Source: VXNE01 sp965208745 (GTDB lineage: Bacteria > Pseudomonadota > Gammaproteobacteria > Pseudomonadales > Azotimanducaceae). Taken from it: a DNA stretch of 64,000 bases. The position numbers and the translations under genes were made by a program. Each line of letters starts with the position of its first letter. The stretch's first letter is position 1. The stretch covers positions 1 to 64,000 of the forward strand of contig CBDBPN010000003.1 in NCBI GenBank assembly GCA_965208745.1, in the 5' to 3' direction. The notes under the pieces are model-generated. The model was given only the letters and a program-made list of their open reading frames with translations. It had not been told where the DNA came from and did no database searches. Below, piece by piece: positions 53,137-61,858 of this stretch.

Positions 53137-53192
53137 AACCCGGACGCGGTGAGGTAGGGCTCGCCGACGGTGAGCGAGCGCCGCTTCGAGCC

Positions 53193-53858
53193 TTACCTGC
53201 TTCGCGGAACCTTGTGCTCCTCCGGCAGTGTGCAGATCCGGTTCATCCGGGTGACGCTGCCGTCGGCGTACTCCCACACGAGTTGTTCGCCGTCGCGGTA
53301 GCGCCGCACCACGACGGGCCCCCAGCCGAACACGTGGAAGTCCAGTACTCCCTGGTTCCAGATCATGCTGGCTGACGTGCGTGGGCAGTAGGGCTGGCCC
53401 CCGATGCTGAAGGCGACGGAGCCCTCGGTGTCGTTCGTGTTCTCGCCGAGGGTGCTGTTGGGGCCGTAGTCATGAATGATGCCGCTGCTGGTGACGACCA
53501 CCCTACCCCCGCACTGCTCGATGCGTTCCACGTGCCCGATACGTCCTTCCACCCCGAGCCACAGCCCCCGGATGTCCTCGGCGCCCGGCACCAGCGGTTC
53601 CGTGCACTGCGCAAGGACCGGCAGCGGGAAGTGGGCGTAGCTGCAACCCGGCGTGTTGCCCTTGGGTATGTCGGCGGCGAGCTTCCCGCTGCCGTCGAGT
53701 TCCGGGAGCGCGCAATAGTCGATCGCGCTGCCGTCGCCGGCGAGGGTCGCCGGATCCGTCGTGAGCGGCGGCCTGGGCGAGAAGAAGAGCCCCCAGAACG
53801 CAAGCAGAACGGCCCCGAGGACGACAGCCAGGGACCACAGAACGACCTTCTTGAGCAT
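53193..53858 (-). CDS. Uncharacterised membrane-anchored periplasmic protein
   Basis: A 221-residue protein of no family that I recognise. A single N-terminal membrane segment (VVLWSLAVVLGAVLLAFWGL, residues 5-24) anchors a domain rich in cysteines: IDYCALPELDG, GCSYAHFPLPVLAQC, RIEQCGGRVVVTSSG, GQPYCPRTSASM and RICTLPEEH, suggesting disulfide bonds outside the cytoplasm. It starts 26 nt downstream of the haloalkane dehalogenase gene and is convergent with the propeller lipoprotein gene. The start at 53858 gives a plausible anchor; an upstream reading into the dehalogenase is a different frame. Confidence 0.72.
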   Translation of the reverse strand: MLKKVVLWSLAVVLGAVLLAFWGLFFSPRPPLTTDPATLAGDGSAIDYCALPELDGSGKLAADIPKGNTPGCSYAHFPLPVLAQCTEPLVPGAEDIRGLWLGVEGRIGHVERIEQCGGRVVVTSSGIIHDYGPNSTLGENTNDTEGSVAFSIGGQPYCPRTSASMIWNQGVLDFHVFGWGPVVVRRYRDGEQLVWEYADGSVTRMNRICTLPEEHKVPRSR

Positions 53859-53884
53859 CGTGCGATCCCGCCTGTCCCGGGTGG

Positions 53885-54946
53885 TCAGGTGCTGCGGACA
53901 AGGTCGACGATGGCCGCCGTTACCTGGTCCGGGCAATTCTCCTGCACGAAATGCCCGCCGCCCTTGATGGTCGTGTGGGGAAGTCCCTGGGCCCCCGGCA
54001 CCCTTTCCCGGAAGGGCGCGTCGCCGCCCCCGGTGACCGGGTCGTCGTCCGCGAAGGCGCAGAGGAAGGGCTTGTCGAAACGGGAGAGGAACTCCCAGGC
54101 CTCGCGCTGGGCTTCGAGCGACGGGTCCGTCGGGAGCGTGGGCACCTGGCTCGGCATGGCGCGCGGGCCCATCTTGTAGCTTGGGTCCGGAAACGGCGCG
54201 TCGTAGGCCCTCGCGAGGTCCGAAGGGAATGGCGATCCCATGCCCAGGTTGTGCAGCAGGAACCGCGTCGCCCGCGAGAGATTGGACCGCTTCTCCATCG
54301 TCATCGACATCATGAAACCGATGGGCATGTTTTCGGTCTCCCAGCAGAACTTCTGCCAGTAGGCGAACTTCGTCGCCGGATTCCCGGGCATCTGGCTCAA
54401 CGCCCTCTGCATCTGGGCCAGGGTGGGCGTGGGCGCCTCGGCCCGGAAGCGCTCGACTTCCTTGACCACCTCGTCGGGCAGGTCCGGGTTGTAGGGCAGG
54501 CCGGTGTTCGAGATCACGACGCGGTCGAACCGATCCGGGTGGTCGACGACCAGGCGCAGCCCGATGAGCCCGCCCCAGTCCTGGCCGAAGAACGTGATCC
54601 CGGAGAAATCGTTCCGCTGCAGCCAGCGCCCCATCCAGTCCACCTGCCGCTGGTAGCTGTAGTCCTCCAGTGCGGCCGGCTTGTCGGACCGGCCGTAACC
54701 GGGCAGGTCCGGCGCGATCACCCGCATCCCTTCCCCGACGAGCGGCGGGATCATCTTCCGGTAGAGATAGCTCCACACCGGCTGACCGTGCATGCACAAC
54801 AGGAGCGGACCGTCCTCCGGGCCCTCGTCGACGTGGTGCACGCGCAGGTCGCTGCCATCGTCCGTCCGAACGGTCGTGTAGTGGGGTTCGAACGGGTAGT
54901 CCGCCAGGTTTGCGAAGCGTGAATCGGGGGTCCTGAGTACTCTCAC
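53885..54946 (-). CDS. Haloalkane dehalogenase (DhlA-like)
   Basis: Alpha/beta-hydrolase that hydrolyses carbon-halogen bonds. The oxyanion segment MHGQPVWSYLYRKMIPPL and IAPDLPGYGRSDKP strongly resemble DhlA-type enzymes. The nucleophile is Asp123 in FFGQDWGGLIGLR, directly followed by the halide-binding tryptophan Trp124; the catalytic acid is probably in CAFADDDPVTGGG and the histidine in GGGHFVQEN. At 353 residues it is about 40 longer than DhlA. The start is a GTG at 54946. It is divergent from a MarR-like gene pair 42 bp away, which may regulate it. The substrate, natural or anthropogenic halide, is unknown; an epoxide hydrolase is less likely because of the Trp. Confidence 0.85.
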   Translation of the reverse strand: MRVLRTPDSRFANLADYPFEPHYTTVRTDDGSDLRVHHVDEGPEDGPLLLCMHGQPVWSYLYRKMIPPLVGEGMRVIAPDLPGYGRSDKPAALEDYSYQRQVDWMGRWLQRNDFSGITFFGQDWGGLIGLRLVVDHPDRFDRVVISNTGLPYNPDLPDEVVKEVERFRAEAPTPTLAQMQRALSQMPGNPATKFAYWQKFCWETENMPIGFMMSMTMEKRSNLSRATRFLLHNLGMGSPFPSDLARAYDAPFPDPSYKMGPRAMPSQVPTLPTDPSLEAQREAWEFLSRFDKPFLCAFADDDPVTGGGDAPFRERVPGAQGLPHTTIKGGGHFVQENCPDQVTAAIVDLVRST

Positions 54947-54988
54947 GATGACTCGTTCCGGGGAGTTGACCTTCGAGTATCACTTGAG

Positions 54989-55870
54989 ATGATCGCCGAG
55001 ACAAAGTCCTTCAATGTGGTGGTGACGGAACTGATGGTGCGTGACTCGACCGGGGGGCGGTCCGTGTCCCGACGCATTCAAGCCAATCGTCGGCTGGTTC
55101 GCGACGGCGCGACCGGCGCCGATGTCGACGCGGCGAAGGAGAGGTTCGGGGTGGTGTTCGCCGCGTTTCCGGGAGTCGTCGCCGAGCGAAGCGGGTGGGA
55201 GGAACACGCGCGCGGCCTCACGGTGCGGTGCGTCTTCCGGCCCGACCCGCTCGGTCGCGCGGCGGCCCTGGCGCTCAGTTCCATCAGCGGTCGCGCTGGA
55301 GCGGCCGCCGGGCCGGCGGAAGCCGAAGCGGTGCGCGTCGTGTGTTCGGCGACACAGTTCGTCCGACTCCGGCAACTGTTGTACTACGGGTGCGAGTTGC
55401 AGGTCGGCGAACGCCCGACGGCCAGGCTATCGCGGACGCCGTTGCCCACGCTTCTTGGCCACGCGCTGGGCGCGTTCACGATCGCCTACAACCGGGCGTG
55501 GCGCGAAGAAGGACCGATCCCGCAACTGGGCGCCTGGGCCACCGTGTTGCGCGTCGTCGATGCCCAGGGCACGGACCAGGAGCGCATCGTCCATCGTGCC
55601 GTGACATCGAAGCGTGCGGCCCACGTGATCGTCGGGAGGCTGGAACGGCTTGGCGTCCTCAGGGTGGAGTCGCGGTCGATCGAAGGGAAGCGGGGCAGGG
55701 CGCGGATCGTCCACCTGACGCCGGCCGGCGAGGCCTGGAGGACGGCCGCGACGGGGCTGGTCGACGACGTCGAGGGGCGCTGGCGCGAACGGTTCGGGGC
55801 CGACGTGATCGGGCCACTGCGCGATGCTCTCTCCAGCGTCGTGGACCGGCTCCCCATCCGCACCATGTGA
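54989..55870 (+). CDS. Winged-helix (MarR-like) regulator
   Basis: A 293-residue protein with an N-terminal domain of unknown type (VVTELMVRDSTGG; FAAFPGVVAERSGWEEHA) and a winged-helix region from about residue 195: HRAVTSKRAAHVIVGRLERL then GVLRVESRSIEGKRGRARIV and HLTPAGEAWRTAA, as in MarR-type regulators. It is probably a transcription regulator controlling the divergent haloalkane dehalogenase gene. Its final codon ATG-TGA overlaps the GTG start of a similar gene, so the two are a tandem pair. The DNA target is not evident, but the 42-bp divergent spacer is the obvious candidate. Confidence 0.72.
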   Translation: MIAETKSFNVVVTELMVRDSTGGRSVSRRIQANRRLVRDGATGADVDAAKERFGVVFAAFPGVVAERSGWEEHARGLTVRCVFRPDPLGRAAALALSSISGRAGAAAGPAEAEAVRVVCSATQFVRLRQLLYYGCELQVGERPTARLSRTPLPTLLGHALGAFTIAYNRAWREEGPIPQLGAWATVLRVVDAQGTDQERIVHRAVTSKRAAHVIVGRLERLGVLRVESRSIEGKRGRARIVHLTPAGEAWRTAATGLVDDVEGRWRERFGADVIGPLRDALSSVVDRLPIRTM

Positions 55871-56444
55871 CAGGTTATGGCGCCAGTGACCCGAGCGTCA
55901 CGGGTGGCGACTACGTCCTCGAGGATCCGGGACCGCCCAGGATCCCTGCCCACGGCCAGGAATGGCCGGTCGTCCTGCGGGATGCCGGCGACTCGTCCCG
56001 AGACCTGCCGCTGCCGGCGCTGCTGTCCCAGGCCCTGGCGGCTTTCGCCATCGACTACGAGCGGGAGCGGCTCGGCGGCCTGCAACCCGTGTCGAACTTC
56101 TTCCGGTTCGTGCCGGACGATGGCATCGCGCTGGCGGAGGCCAGGACGCTGGGCGGCGTATCCGGCAACGGCAAGACGCTGCATGAGCGCCACCTCGACG
56201 TGGTCGTCGAACCGGGCCGGACGGGTGACCGGCAACGTCGCGTCTATCTCACTCCGAAGGGCGGCGCATGCGCGATGCCTACCCGTACCTGGTCGAGGAG
56301 ATCGAGGACCGTTGGCGCGAGCAGTACCGCGAGGCGGTCCCGGCGCTCCGGAGATTGCTGACGTCGATGGACGAGAGCTTCGATGCCGGTCTGCACGCGT
56401 ATCCGGATACCACCGGCTGGATCCAGCGGCCCTGGCTCGGCTGA
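55867..56444 (+). pseudogene. Second MarR-like protein, frameshifted near its C-terminus
   Basis: Starting at GTG 55867 (GTGA overlap with the previous stop), the frame encodes a shortened relative: LPALLSQALAAFAIDYERER, VSNFFRFVPDDGIALAEART, NGKTLHERHLDVVVEP and RRVYLTPKG to about 56262. In the first protein LTPAGEAWR is followed by a helix with DDVEGRWRERFG. Here the equivalent (YLVEEIEDRWREQYREAVPA) lies in another frame from about 56268 and ends at 56444. A single base change in the GGGCGGCGC run at 56260-56267 would join them into about 192 residues. It may be a true mutation or consensus error. Confidence 0.65.
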
Positions 56445-56467
56445 CCCTCTTGGGCGCGCCGCGGCCG

Positions 56468-56815
56468 CTACCTCGGCTGCGCGAGCTGAATCACGTTCCT
56501 CTCGGTGTCGAGCACATGCGCGATGAGCACGGGCGCGTGGTCGTTGTCGTGCCGACTCTGCAGCGCGCCGCCGGCCGCCTGGGCATCCGCGACCGCGGCA
56601 TCGAGGTCGGCAACCGTGAAGATCACCATGGTGTGGATCAAGGCCTCGGGATCCGGACGGTAGCTCTGCAACGCCAGGTTGCCGTCGCCACAAGTCAGGT
56701 CCGTCCAGTGCGGGGACTCGCGCTCAACCTCCAGTCCGAGTGCGGTCCGGTAGAACTGCACGGCGCGAGTCATGTCCGTGACGCCGATCACCCGGGTGAT
56801 CCTGGATGCTCTCAA
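56468..56815 (-). CDS. VOC-family (glyoxalase-like) protein
   Basis: A 115-residue single-domain vicinal-oxygen-chelate protein: ITRVIGVTDMTRAVQFYRTA opens the first beta-alpha unit, LALQSYRPDPEAL the middle, and FTVADLDAAVADAQAAGGAL starts the second unit, ending AHVLDTERNVIQLAQP with the last metal-ligand-like acidic residue. Members bind metal and act as glyoxalases, dioxygenases or resistance proteins; the metal ligands here are incomplete by eye. I chose TTG at 56815 because GAGGAGG lies 5 nt upstream; an ATG at 56914 in the same frame would add an unlike, Arg-rich extension. Confidence 0.8.
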   Translation of the reverse strand: MRASRITRVIGVTDMTRAVQFYRTALGLEVERESPHWTDLTCGDGNLALQSYRPDPEALIHTMVIFTVADLDAAVADAQAAGGALQSRHDNDHAPVLIAHVLDTERNVIQLAQPR

Positions 56816-56955
56816 GTTGCCTCCTCGCCCTCGCGACCGCGCCGTCCGGACAAGGCTAACGCACGGGTACCGGGGCGGCATGCAGCCGTTGACGCCGCGT
56901 CCGAACAGTCGCAATCATCGCGCGACCACCCGGCAGGGCGCCCGGCGAGATCGCG

Positions 56956-57312
56956 GTGCGGAACGAACTGAGGACCTACTACCCGGCCCTGGACCTGAGA
57001 GACGATGCGGCAGCCATCGCCGCCTACGAGCGGTATCACCGGGAAGACCGGTTCTGGCCGGAGATCGCCGAGAGCATTCGCCGGGCAGGCGTGCGCGACA
57101 TGGAAATCTACCGCACCGGCAATCGCCTGTTCATGGTGATGACGGTGTCGCCGTCGTTCTCCTTCGACGAGAAGGCGGCCCGCGACGCCGGGAACGCGAA
57201 GGTCCAGGAGTGGGAGTCGTTGATGGAGCGCTTCCAGCAGCGCCTTCCCTGGACTCCGAAGGATGCGAAGTGGCAGCGGATGGACAGGATCTTCTCCTTG
57301 TCCCCCTCATAA
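56956..57312 (+). CDS. L-rhamnose mutarotase-family protein
   Basis: A 118-residue dimeric alpha/beta barrel protein of the RhaM (DUF718) family. YERYHREDRFWPEIAESIRR carries the conserved histidine and the surrounding Tyr and Trp, GVRDMEIYRTGNRLFMVMTV continues the barrel and WESLMERFQQRLPWTPKDAK ends with the family's Trp-containing tail. RhaM interconverts anomers of L-rhamnose or related 6-deoxy sugars. The start is a GTG at 56956 with GCGAG upstream. There are no rhamnose catabolic genes nearby, so fucose or another sugar is possible. It converges on the amidohydrolase gene. Confidence 0.85.
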   Translation: MRNELRTYYPALDLRDDAAAIAAYERYHREDRFWPEIAESIRRAGVRDMEIYRTGNRLFMVMTVSPSFSFDEKAARDAGNAKVQEWESLMERFQQRLPWTPKDAKWQRMDRIFSLSPS

Positions 57313-57419
57313 CGAATCCGGCAATCTCTGAAAGACTTACTCGCCCCGGGCAAAGGTCTCGATCACCGGTATGTCGGCCAGCGCCCCGGGGTCCGCGCTC
57401 AGCGGGTCCGCCCCGAGTA

Positions 57420-59057
57420 TCACGAGATCCGCCCGTTTCCGGGAGTAATGGACCCCTTGCTGTCTTCCTCGAAGTATTGGTAGGCGGCGCCCTGGGTGAC
57501 CGCGTGGAGCGCCTCCTCGACGCTGGCGCGCTGCTCCGGGCCGAGCACGTGGCCGCTGCGCGTGGTGCGGTTCACGGTGATGTGGATCAGCCGCATGATG
57601 TCCGGAGGCACGACAGGCGCGTCGTTGTGTACGGTCAAGGGGATGCCGTGCTCGATGGTGGCCTTGACGGGGCTGGTATGGGCCGCGCGTACTTCGCCGA
57701 AGCTCCGGCGGTGCCAGTCGCCCCAGAAGAAAGCGTGCGCCGCGTAGTACGAAGGAACGAGGCCGAGCGCCTTGACGGTGGGAAGCTGGTCCGGGCGCAT
57801 CAGTTGCGCGTGGATGATCACGGAACGGTGGTCTGGCAGGGCGGCCGGGTCGACGGCCTGCGCGATGCCCTGGATCGTCGCGTCGATGGCGGCATCGCCG
57901 TTGGCGTGGACGAGCACCGGCGTACCGCGTTCGATGATGCTGGCGACGCGTTCCTTGTAGGTGTCGATGTCGTATGCCGGATAGGCGACGTAGTCCGCCG
58001 GTGCATTCTCGGGGCCTTCCGCGTAGGGCTCGGACAGCCAGGCGGTACGCCCCTGGGGCGAGCCGTCGAGGACGAACTTCGCCCCGCCGATGCGGAAACC
58101 GCCGTCGTACGCGGGGTCGTGACGAATGCCGTCGACGGTTTCGTCGTCCAGGGCGTTGACGATCGGATAGGCGACGACGTCGATGGGGAAGGCCCCGCGC
58201 CCCGCCGCGGCGCGCATCGCGGCGATGTCGGGGAAGATGGCGCCCCCGTCCTGCACGGTGGTGATGCCGAAGCTCGCGTGATAGTCGAGCGCGCGGCGCA
58301 GCAGCCGCTCGAAGCGCTCCGGTCCGACCCGGCCGAACTGCCCCAGGGTGAACGGTACGGCGGCCGTTTCCTCCATCACGCCGTTGGGCTCTTCGCTACC
58401 CGGGCGCCTCCGAATTACCCCGCCGGGAGGGTTGGCCGTGTCGCTGTCGATGCCGACTGCCACCAGTGCCGCGGAGTTGACTGCGGCGAGGTGCCCGGAC
58501 ACGTGCATCAGGGCGATGGGGTGGTCCGTGGATGCGCCGTCGAGATCGTCCCGCGTCGGATGGCGGTGCTCGGCGATGAGCGAGTTGTCGTAGCCGTAGC
58601 CGAACACCCATTCGCCCGCCGGCACGTCGCGCCCCGCGATCCGTTCGCGCAGCAGGCGCACGATGTCGTCCATCTTGTCAACGGGCCCGACGGGCGGCGA
58701 GGAGAGGTTGACGAAGTCGATCAGCCGCGCGACGAAGGAGACGTGGCCGTGGGCGTCGATGAAGCCGGGAACGAGCGCCTTCTCGCCCAGTTCGATCGTT
58801 CGCGTTTGCGGCCCCTGAAGTGCCAGCAGCTCGTCTGCATCGCCTACCGCGACGATGGTGTCTCCGCGCACCGCCACCGCATTGGCGCCGGCCAGCGCGT
58901 CGTCCATGGTGACGATGTGGTCGCCGAGGAAGAGCAGGTCGGCGGGTGGCAGCGCCGGTGTGCTGGGCGCCGGGGCAGAACAGCCGGCGGCGAACAGGAT
59001 GACGAACAGTACGCCGGGCGCTGCCCGCGCCAGCGGCCGTGGCGGGTTGCCGTGCAT
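57420..59057 (-). CDS. Amidohydrolase-3 (YtcJ-like) lipoprotein with C-terminal frameshift
   Basis: A secreted amidohydrolase family 3 protein. A lipoprotein signal ends at FAAGCSAPAP near residue 26, then the metal motif GFIDAHGHVSFVARL near 100, QDGGAIFPDIAAM, VLVHANGDAAID near 365 and HNDAPVVPPDIM near 455 provide the other metal-site residues. As read it ends with GSITPGNGRIS. The family normally ends GSITPGKRADLVIL..., and exactly that sequence, ending VIETFARGE, lies in another frame up to a stop at 57337. One missing A in the AAA run at 57436-57438 explains it, so the intact gene would run to 57337. The start ATG at 59057 has GGGAGAG about 9 nt upstream. Confidence 0.85.
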   Translation of the reverse strand: MHGNPPRPLARAAPGVLFVILFAAGCSAPAPSTPALPPADLLFLGDHIVTMDDALAGANAVAVRGDTIVAVGDADELLALQGPQTRTIELGEKALVPGFIDAHGHVSFVARLIDFVNLSSPPVGPVDKMDDIVRLLRERIAGRDVPAGEWVFGYGYDNSLIAEHRHPTRDDLDGASTDHPIALMHVSGHLAAVNSAALVAVGIDSDTANPPGGVIRRRPGSEEPNGVMEETAAVPFTLGQFGRVGPERFERLLRRALDYHASFGITTVQDGGAIFPDIAAMRAAAGRGAFPIDVVAYPIVNALDDETVDGIRHDPAYDGGFRIGGAKFVLDGSPQGRTAWLSEPYAEGPENAPADYVAYPAYDIDTYKERVASIIERGTPVLVHANGDAAIDATIQGIAQAVDPAALPDHRSVIIHAQLMRPDQLPTVKALGLVPSYYAAHAFFWGDWHRRSFGEVRAAHTSPVKATIEHGIPLTVHNDAPVVPPDIMRLIHITVNRTTRSGHVLGPEQRASVEEALHAVTQGAAYQYFEEDSKGSITPGNGRIS

Positions 59058-59149
59058 GTTTGTTTCTCTCCCGAGTCTGTGATTGTCTCTTGCCGGGCGC
59101 CAGGCGCAACGGCCATGCTGCAACGGACCCCGACAGAGTCAACCATCCC

Positions 59150-59941
59150 GTGATCCGGCGAGTCAGGGGAAGCGTCGATCCGCCCCGCTCGTTCCTGGGG
59201 CTCGAAGGCCCGCTGGCCATTGCCCACCGGGGCGGCGCCGCCGAGCACCCCGAGAACACCATGGCCGCCTTCGAGCACGCCGTGCGCCTCGGGTATCGCT
59301 GCATCGAGACCGACGTCCGGGCGACCCGCGACCGGGTACCCGTGATCTTCCACGACGAGAACATGGACCGGCTGACCGACCACACCGGGCCGTTCGCGGC
59401 ACGGGACTGGGCGCAACTCGACGACGTTCGGATCGACGGCACGGAGCCTGTTGTCCGCCTCGACGACCTGCTCGGCGCGTGGCCGGATCTCCGGCTCGTC
59501 ATCGACCCGAAGAGCGACGACGTCGTCACGCCGTTGATCGAGGCGCTGCGTCGAGGGAATGCGCGCCACCGCGTCTGCATCGGTTCGTTCTCGGCGCGCC
59601 GCCTGCGCTGGTTCCGAACCGACGCTCCGGGTTGCACGTCGTGCGGCCCCACGGAGGTGGTGCGATTGCGCGCGGAATCCTGGGGCATCCCGGCTGGCAA
59701 GCTGGACGCCGACTGTGCCCAGGTGCCGCCGCGTCAGCCACTCTTCGGAGGCTTGTCGATTCCGGTCGTCGATGCCGCTTTCCTGCGCGCCGCCCACGCC
59801 CGGGGCATGCCCGTGCAGGTCTGGACGGTGGACGACGAGGCGGAGATGGAGCGCCTGCTCGACCTCGGCGTGGACGGCATCATGACTGACCGCGTGACGG
59901 CGTTGAAGAACGTGTTCGAACGGCGCGGCCTGTGGTGCTGA
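59150..59941 (+). CDS. Glycerophosphodiester phosphodiesterase
   Basis: A 263-residue cytoplasmic GDPD with the standard N-terminal catalytic block: IAHRGGAAEHPENTMAAFEH (His-Arg and the metal glutamate) and IETDVRATRDRVPVIFHDEN, in which Glu, Asp and His complete the active site. VQVWTVDDEAEMERLL and VDGIMTDRVTALKNVF end the barrel. It hydrolyses glycerophosphodiesters to glycerol 3-phosphate and an alcohol. The start is a GTG at 59150 without a strong ribosome-binding site. A 21-codon copy of its 3' end occurs 2.7 kb downstream at 62615-62677. Confidence 0.9.
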   Translation: MIRRVRGSVDPPRSFLGLEGPLAIAHRGGAAEHPENTMAAFEHAVRLGYRCIETDVRATRDRVPVIFHDENMDRLTDHTGPFAARDWAQLDDVRIDGTEPVVRLDDLLGAWPDLRLVIDPKSDDVVTPLIEALRRGNARHRVCIGSFSARRLRWFRTDAPGCTSCGPTEVVRLRAESWGIPAGKLDADCAQVPPRQPLFGGLSIPVVDAAFLRAAHARGMPVQVWTVDDEAEMERLLDLGVDGIMTDRVTALKNVFERRGLWC

Positions 59942-59954
59942 CCCCATGGCGCCA

Positions 59955-60416
59955 TCAATCCCGCCGGCGCGTATGGTTCCTCGCCAGGTAGCGGTCCAGC
60001 GCGTTCGCGAAGTGCTGCACGTCCTTCGGCCCGAGCGCGGTGGGGCCACCGGACACGGTGCCTGCGTCGCGCAACGCTTCCATCATGTCCCGACGTTGCA
60101 GGTGGTCGCGGACGTTCTCCGGCGTGTACATCGTCCCGCGCGGATTGAGGGCGGCGCCGCCCTTCTCGACGACTTCAGCCGCGAGCGGGACGTCGGCAGT
60201 GATCACCAGGTCACCGGGGACCATTCGCGCGACGATGGCGTTGTCCGCGGCGTCGAAGCCCGCCGGCACCTGCAGGGACTCGATCACGCGCGACGGCGGT
60301 GTCCGTATCGGTTGGTTGGCGACGAGAGTGGTATGGACCTGCAGTCGTTCCGCTGCGCGAAACACCACGGCTTTGACCGCGTTGGGGCATGCGTCGGCAT
60401 CGATCCAGATCTTCAT
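59955..60416 (-). CDS. YaiI/YqxD family (DUF188) protein
   Basis: A 153-residue member of the DUF188 family with a PIN-like fold. The start MKIWIDADACPNAVKAVVFR is diagnostic, followed by VHTTLVANQP, DAADNAIVARMVPGDLVITA and AEVVEKGGAALNPRGTMYTP. The aspartates resemble nuclease metal ligands, but activity is not established. It converges on the GDPD gene (13-bp gap) and is divergent from the enolase-superfamily gene across a 134-bp spacer. Confidence 0.93.
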   Translation of the reverse strand: MKIWIDADACPNAVKAVVFRAAERLQVHTTLVANQPIRTPPSRVIESLQVPAGFDAADNAIVARMVPGDLVITADVPLAAEVVEKGGAALNPRGTMYTPENVRDHLQRRDMMEALRDAGTVSGGPTALGPKDVQHFANALDRYLARNHTRRRD

Positions 60417-60550
60417 GGGCCTGTCCGGAACCCCGGCATGGCGCGGCGGTAGGTCCGTTTCCTCTTGGCGGAGCCGAGTGCACCGCTTTCCTGGTGTCTC
60501 AACATCCCGGATATGCTGTGGGGCACTTCGGCGACGGCCAGGTGACCACC

Positions 60551-61714
60551 ATGAGCAGGATCGACCGAGTTTCCATTCAGACCTATCGGTACACGCTCGA
60601 CGATTTTGGGCCTTCCATCGCCGTCCACCAACCCGGCGGCAAACTGGAGCTTACGCGGTTCCTGGTCACCATCGACACCGACGATGGCCTCTCCGGCAGC
60701 TATGCACCGCACTTTGGCGCTACCGCGCACGCTCGGGCACAGGTCGAGGAGATGGCACGGGGTCTCATCGGTCTGGATCCCGAGCGACGGGAACGTGTTT
60801 TCGAGCGGCTCAAGCTGAGTCACCGCCACTACGACAAGTCCGGCATCGGCGCCATCGCTACCGCGTTGTGGGATCTCGCCGGCAAGAAGTACGGTGTTCC
60901 GGTCGCACGGCTGCTCGGTGGATTCCGTGAACGGCTGCCCGTCTATGCGAGCACCACGCCGGGACAGCGCGCCGCGGGCGGGCTGGACAGCGTGGAGCGC
61001 TACGCGGACTTCGCCGAGTCCTGCCAGGCGGCGGGCATCCCCGCGTTCAAGATACACGGTTTCTTCGACGGCAATCCGAAGACCGAGATCGCCATCATGT
61101 CCGCGGTGCGCCAGCGGGTCGGCGAGGACATGAAGCTCATGACCGATCCCGCGTCTTCCCTGAAGTCGTTCATGGATGCCGTGGAAGTTGGCAGAGCCTG
61201 CGACGACCTGGGCTTCTTCTGGTACGAAGACCCCTACCGGGACGCATCGTCGAGTGCCGTCGCGCACAAGCGGCTGCGAGGTTTCGTGCGCACGCCCCTG
61301 CTGATCGCGGAACACATACGCGGGTTCGAGCAGAAGGCCGACTTCGCGCTCGCGGGCGGCACGGACATCATGCACATCGACCCGGAGCTGGACGGCGGTA
61401 TCACCGGCACCATGAAGCTCGCGCACTTCTGTGACGCGATCGGCATGGAGGTCCAGCTGCACACCGCGGGACCCATGCACCGTCACTGCATGGCCGCGAT
61501 CGCCAATACGCACTTCTATGAGCTCGGCCTGGTGGGCCCGGACAATCCTGCCAATGGCTTGCAGCCACCGATCTACACCGACGGCTACGGCGACGAGATC
61601 GGCAACGTGGGGCCGGACGGATGCGTCCCCGTACCGGCCGGTCCTGGCCTGGGCGTGCGCTACGACATGGATCGCATCAACAGTGGGGAAGTCGGCCGGG
61701 TCGAGATTCGCTAG
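60551..61714 (+). CDS. Enolase-superfamily (mandelate racemase/muconate lactonizing) enzyme
   Basis: A 387-residue protein with the N-terminal capping domain and a TIM barrel. In the barrel, FKIHGFFDG has the position of a strand-2 general base (Lys), MTDPASSLK, FFWYEDPYRDASSS and LIAEHIRGFEQK supply metal-ligand Asp and Glu residues, and VQLHTAGPMHRHC holds a late histidine. This fits the mandelate racemase subgroup, many of which are sugar-acid dehydratases. The ATG at 60551 is chosen; a GTG at 60542 is possible. The following PhyH-family gene lies 144 bp downstream, so they may act on the same compound class. Confidence 0.87.
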   Translation: MSRIDRVSIQTYRYTLDDFGPSIAVHQPGGKLELTRFLVTIDTDDGLSGSYAPHFGATAHARAQVEEMARGLIGLDPERRERVFERLKLSHRHYDKSGIGAIATALWDLAGKKYGVPVARLLGGFRERLPVYASTTPGQRAAGGLDSVERYADFAESCQAAGIPAFKIHGFFDGNPKTEIAIMSAVRQRVGEDMKLMTDPASSLKSFMDAVEVGRACDDLGFFWYEDPYRDASSSAVAHKRLRGFVRTPLLIAEHIRGFEQKADFALAGGTDIMHIDPELDGGITGTMKLAHFCDAIGMEVQLHTAGPMHRHCMAAIANTHFYELGLVGPDNPANGLQPPIYTDGYGDEIGNVGPDGCVPVPAGPGLGVRYDMDRINSGEVGRVEIR

Positions 61715-61858
61715 GGCGTTGGCGGACAAGGTAAGCTGCGGGTACCGCGCGGTGTGGAACTTGCAGATCGCCGCGCGCCGCTCGGACGCAGCGAAGGCCG
61801 CGTTTCTTTCACGGCACCGCGGCCCGTAGCTGCCTACCCGTTTGATCGGAGCTTGGGG

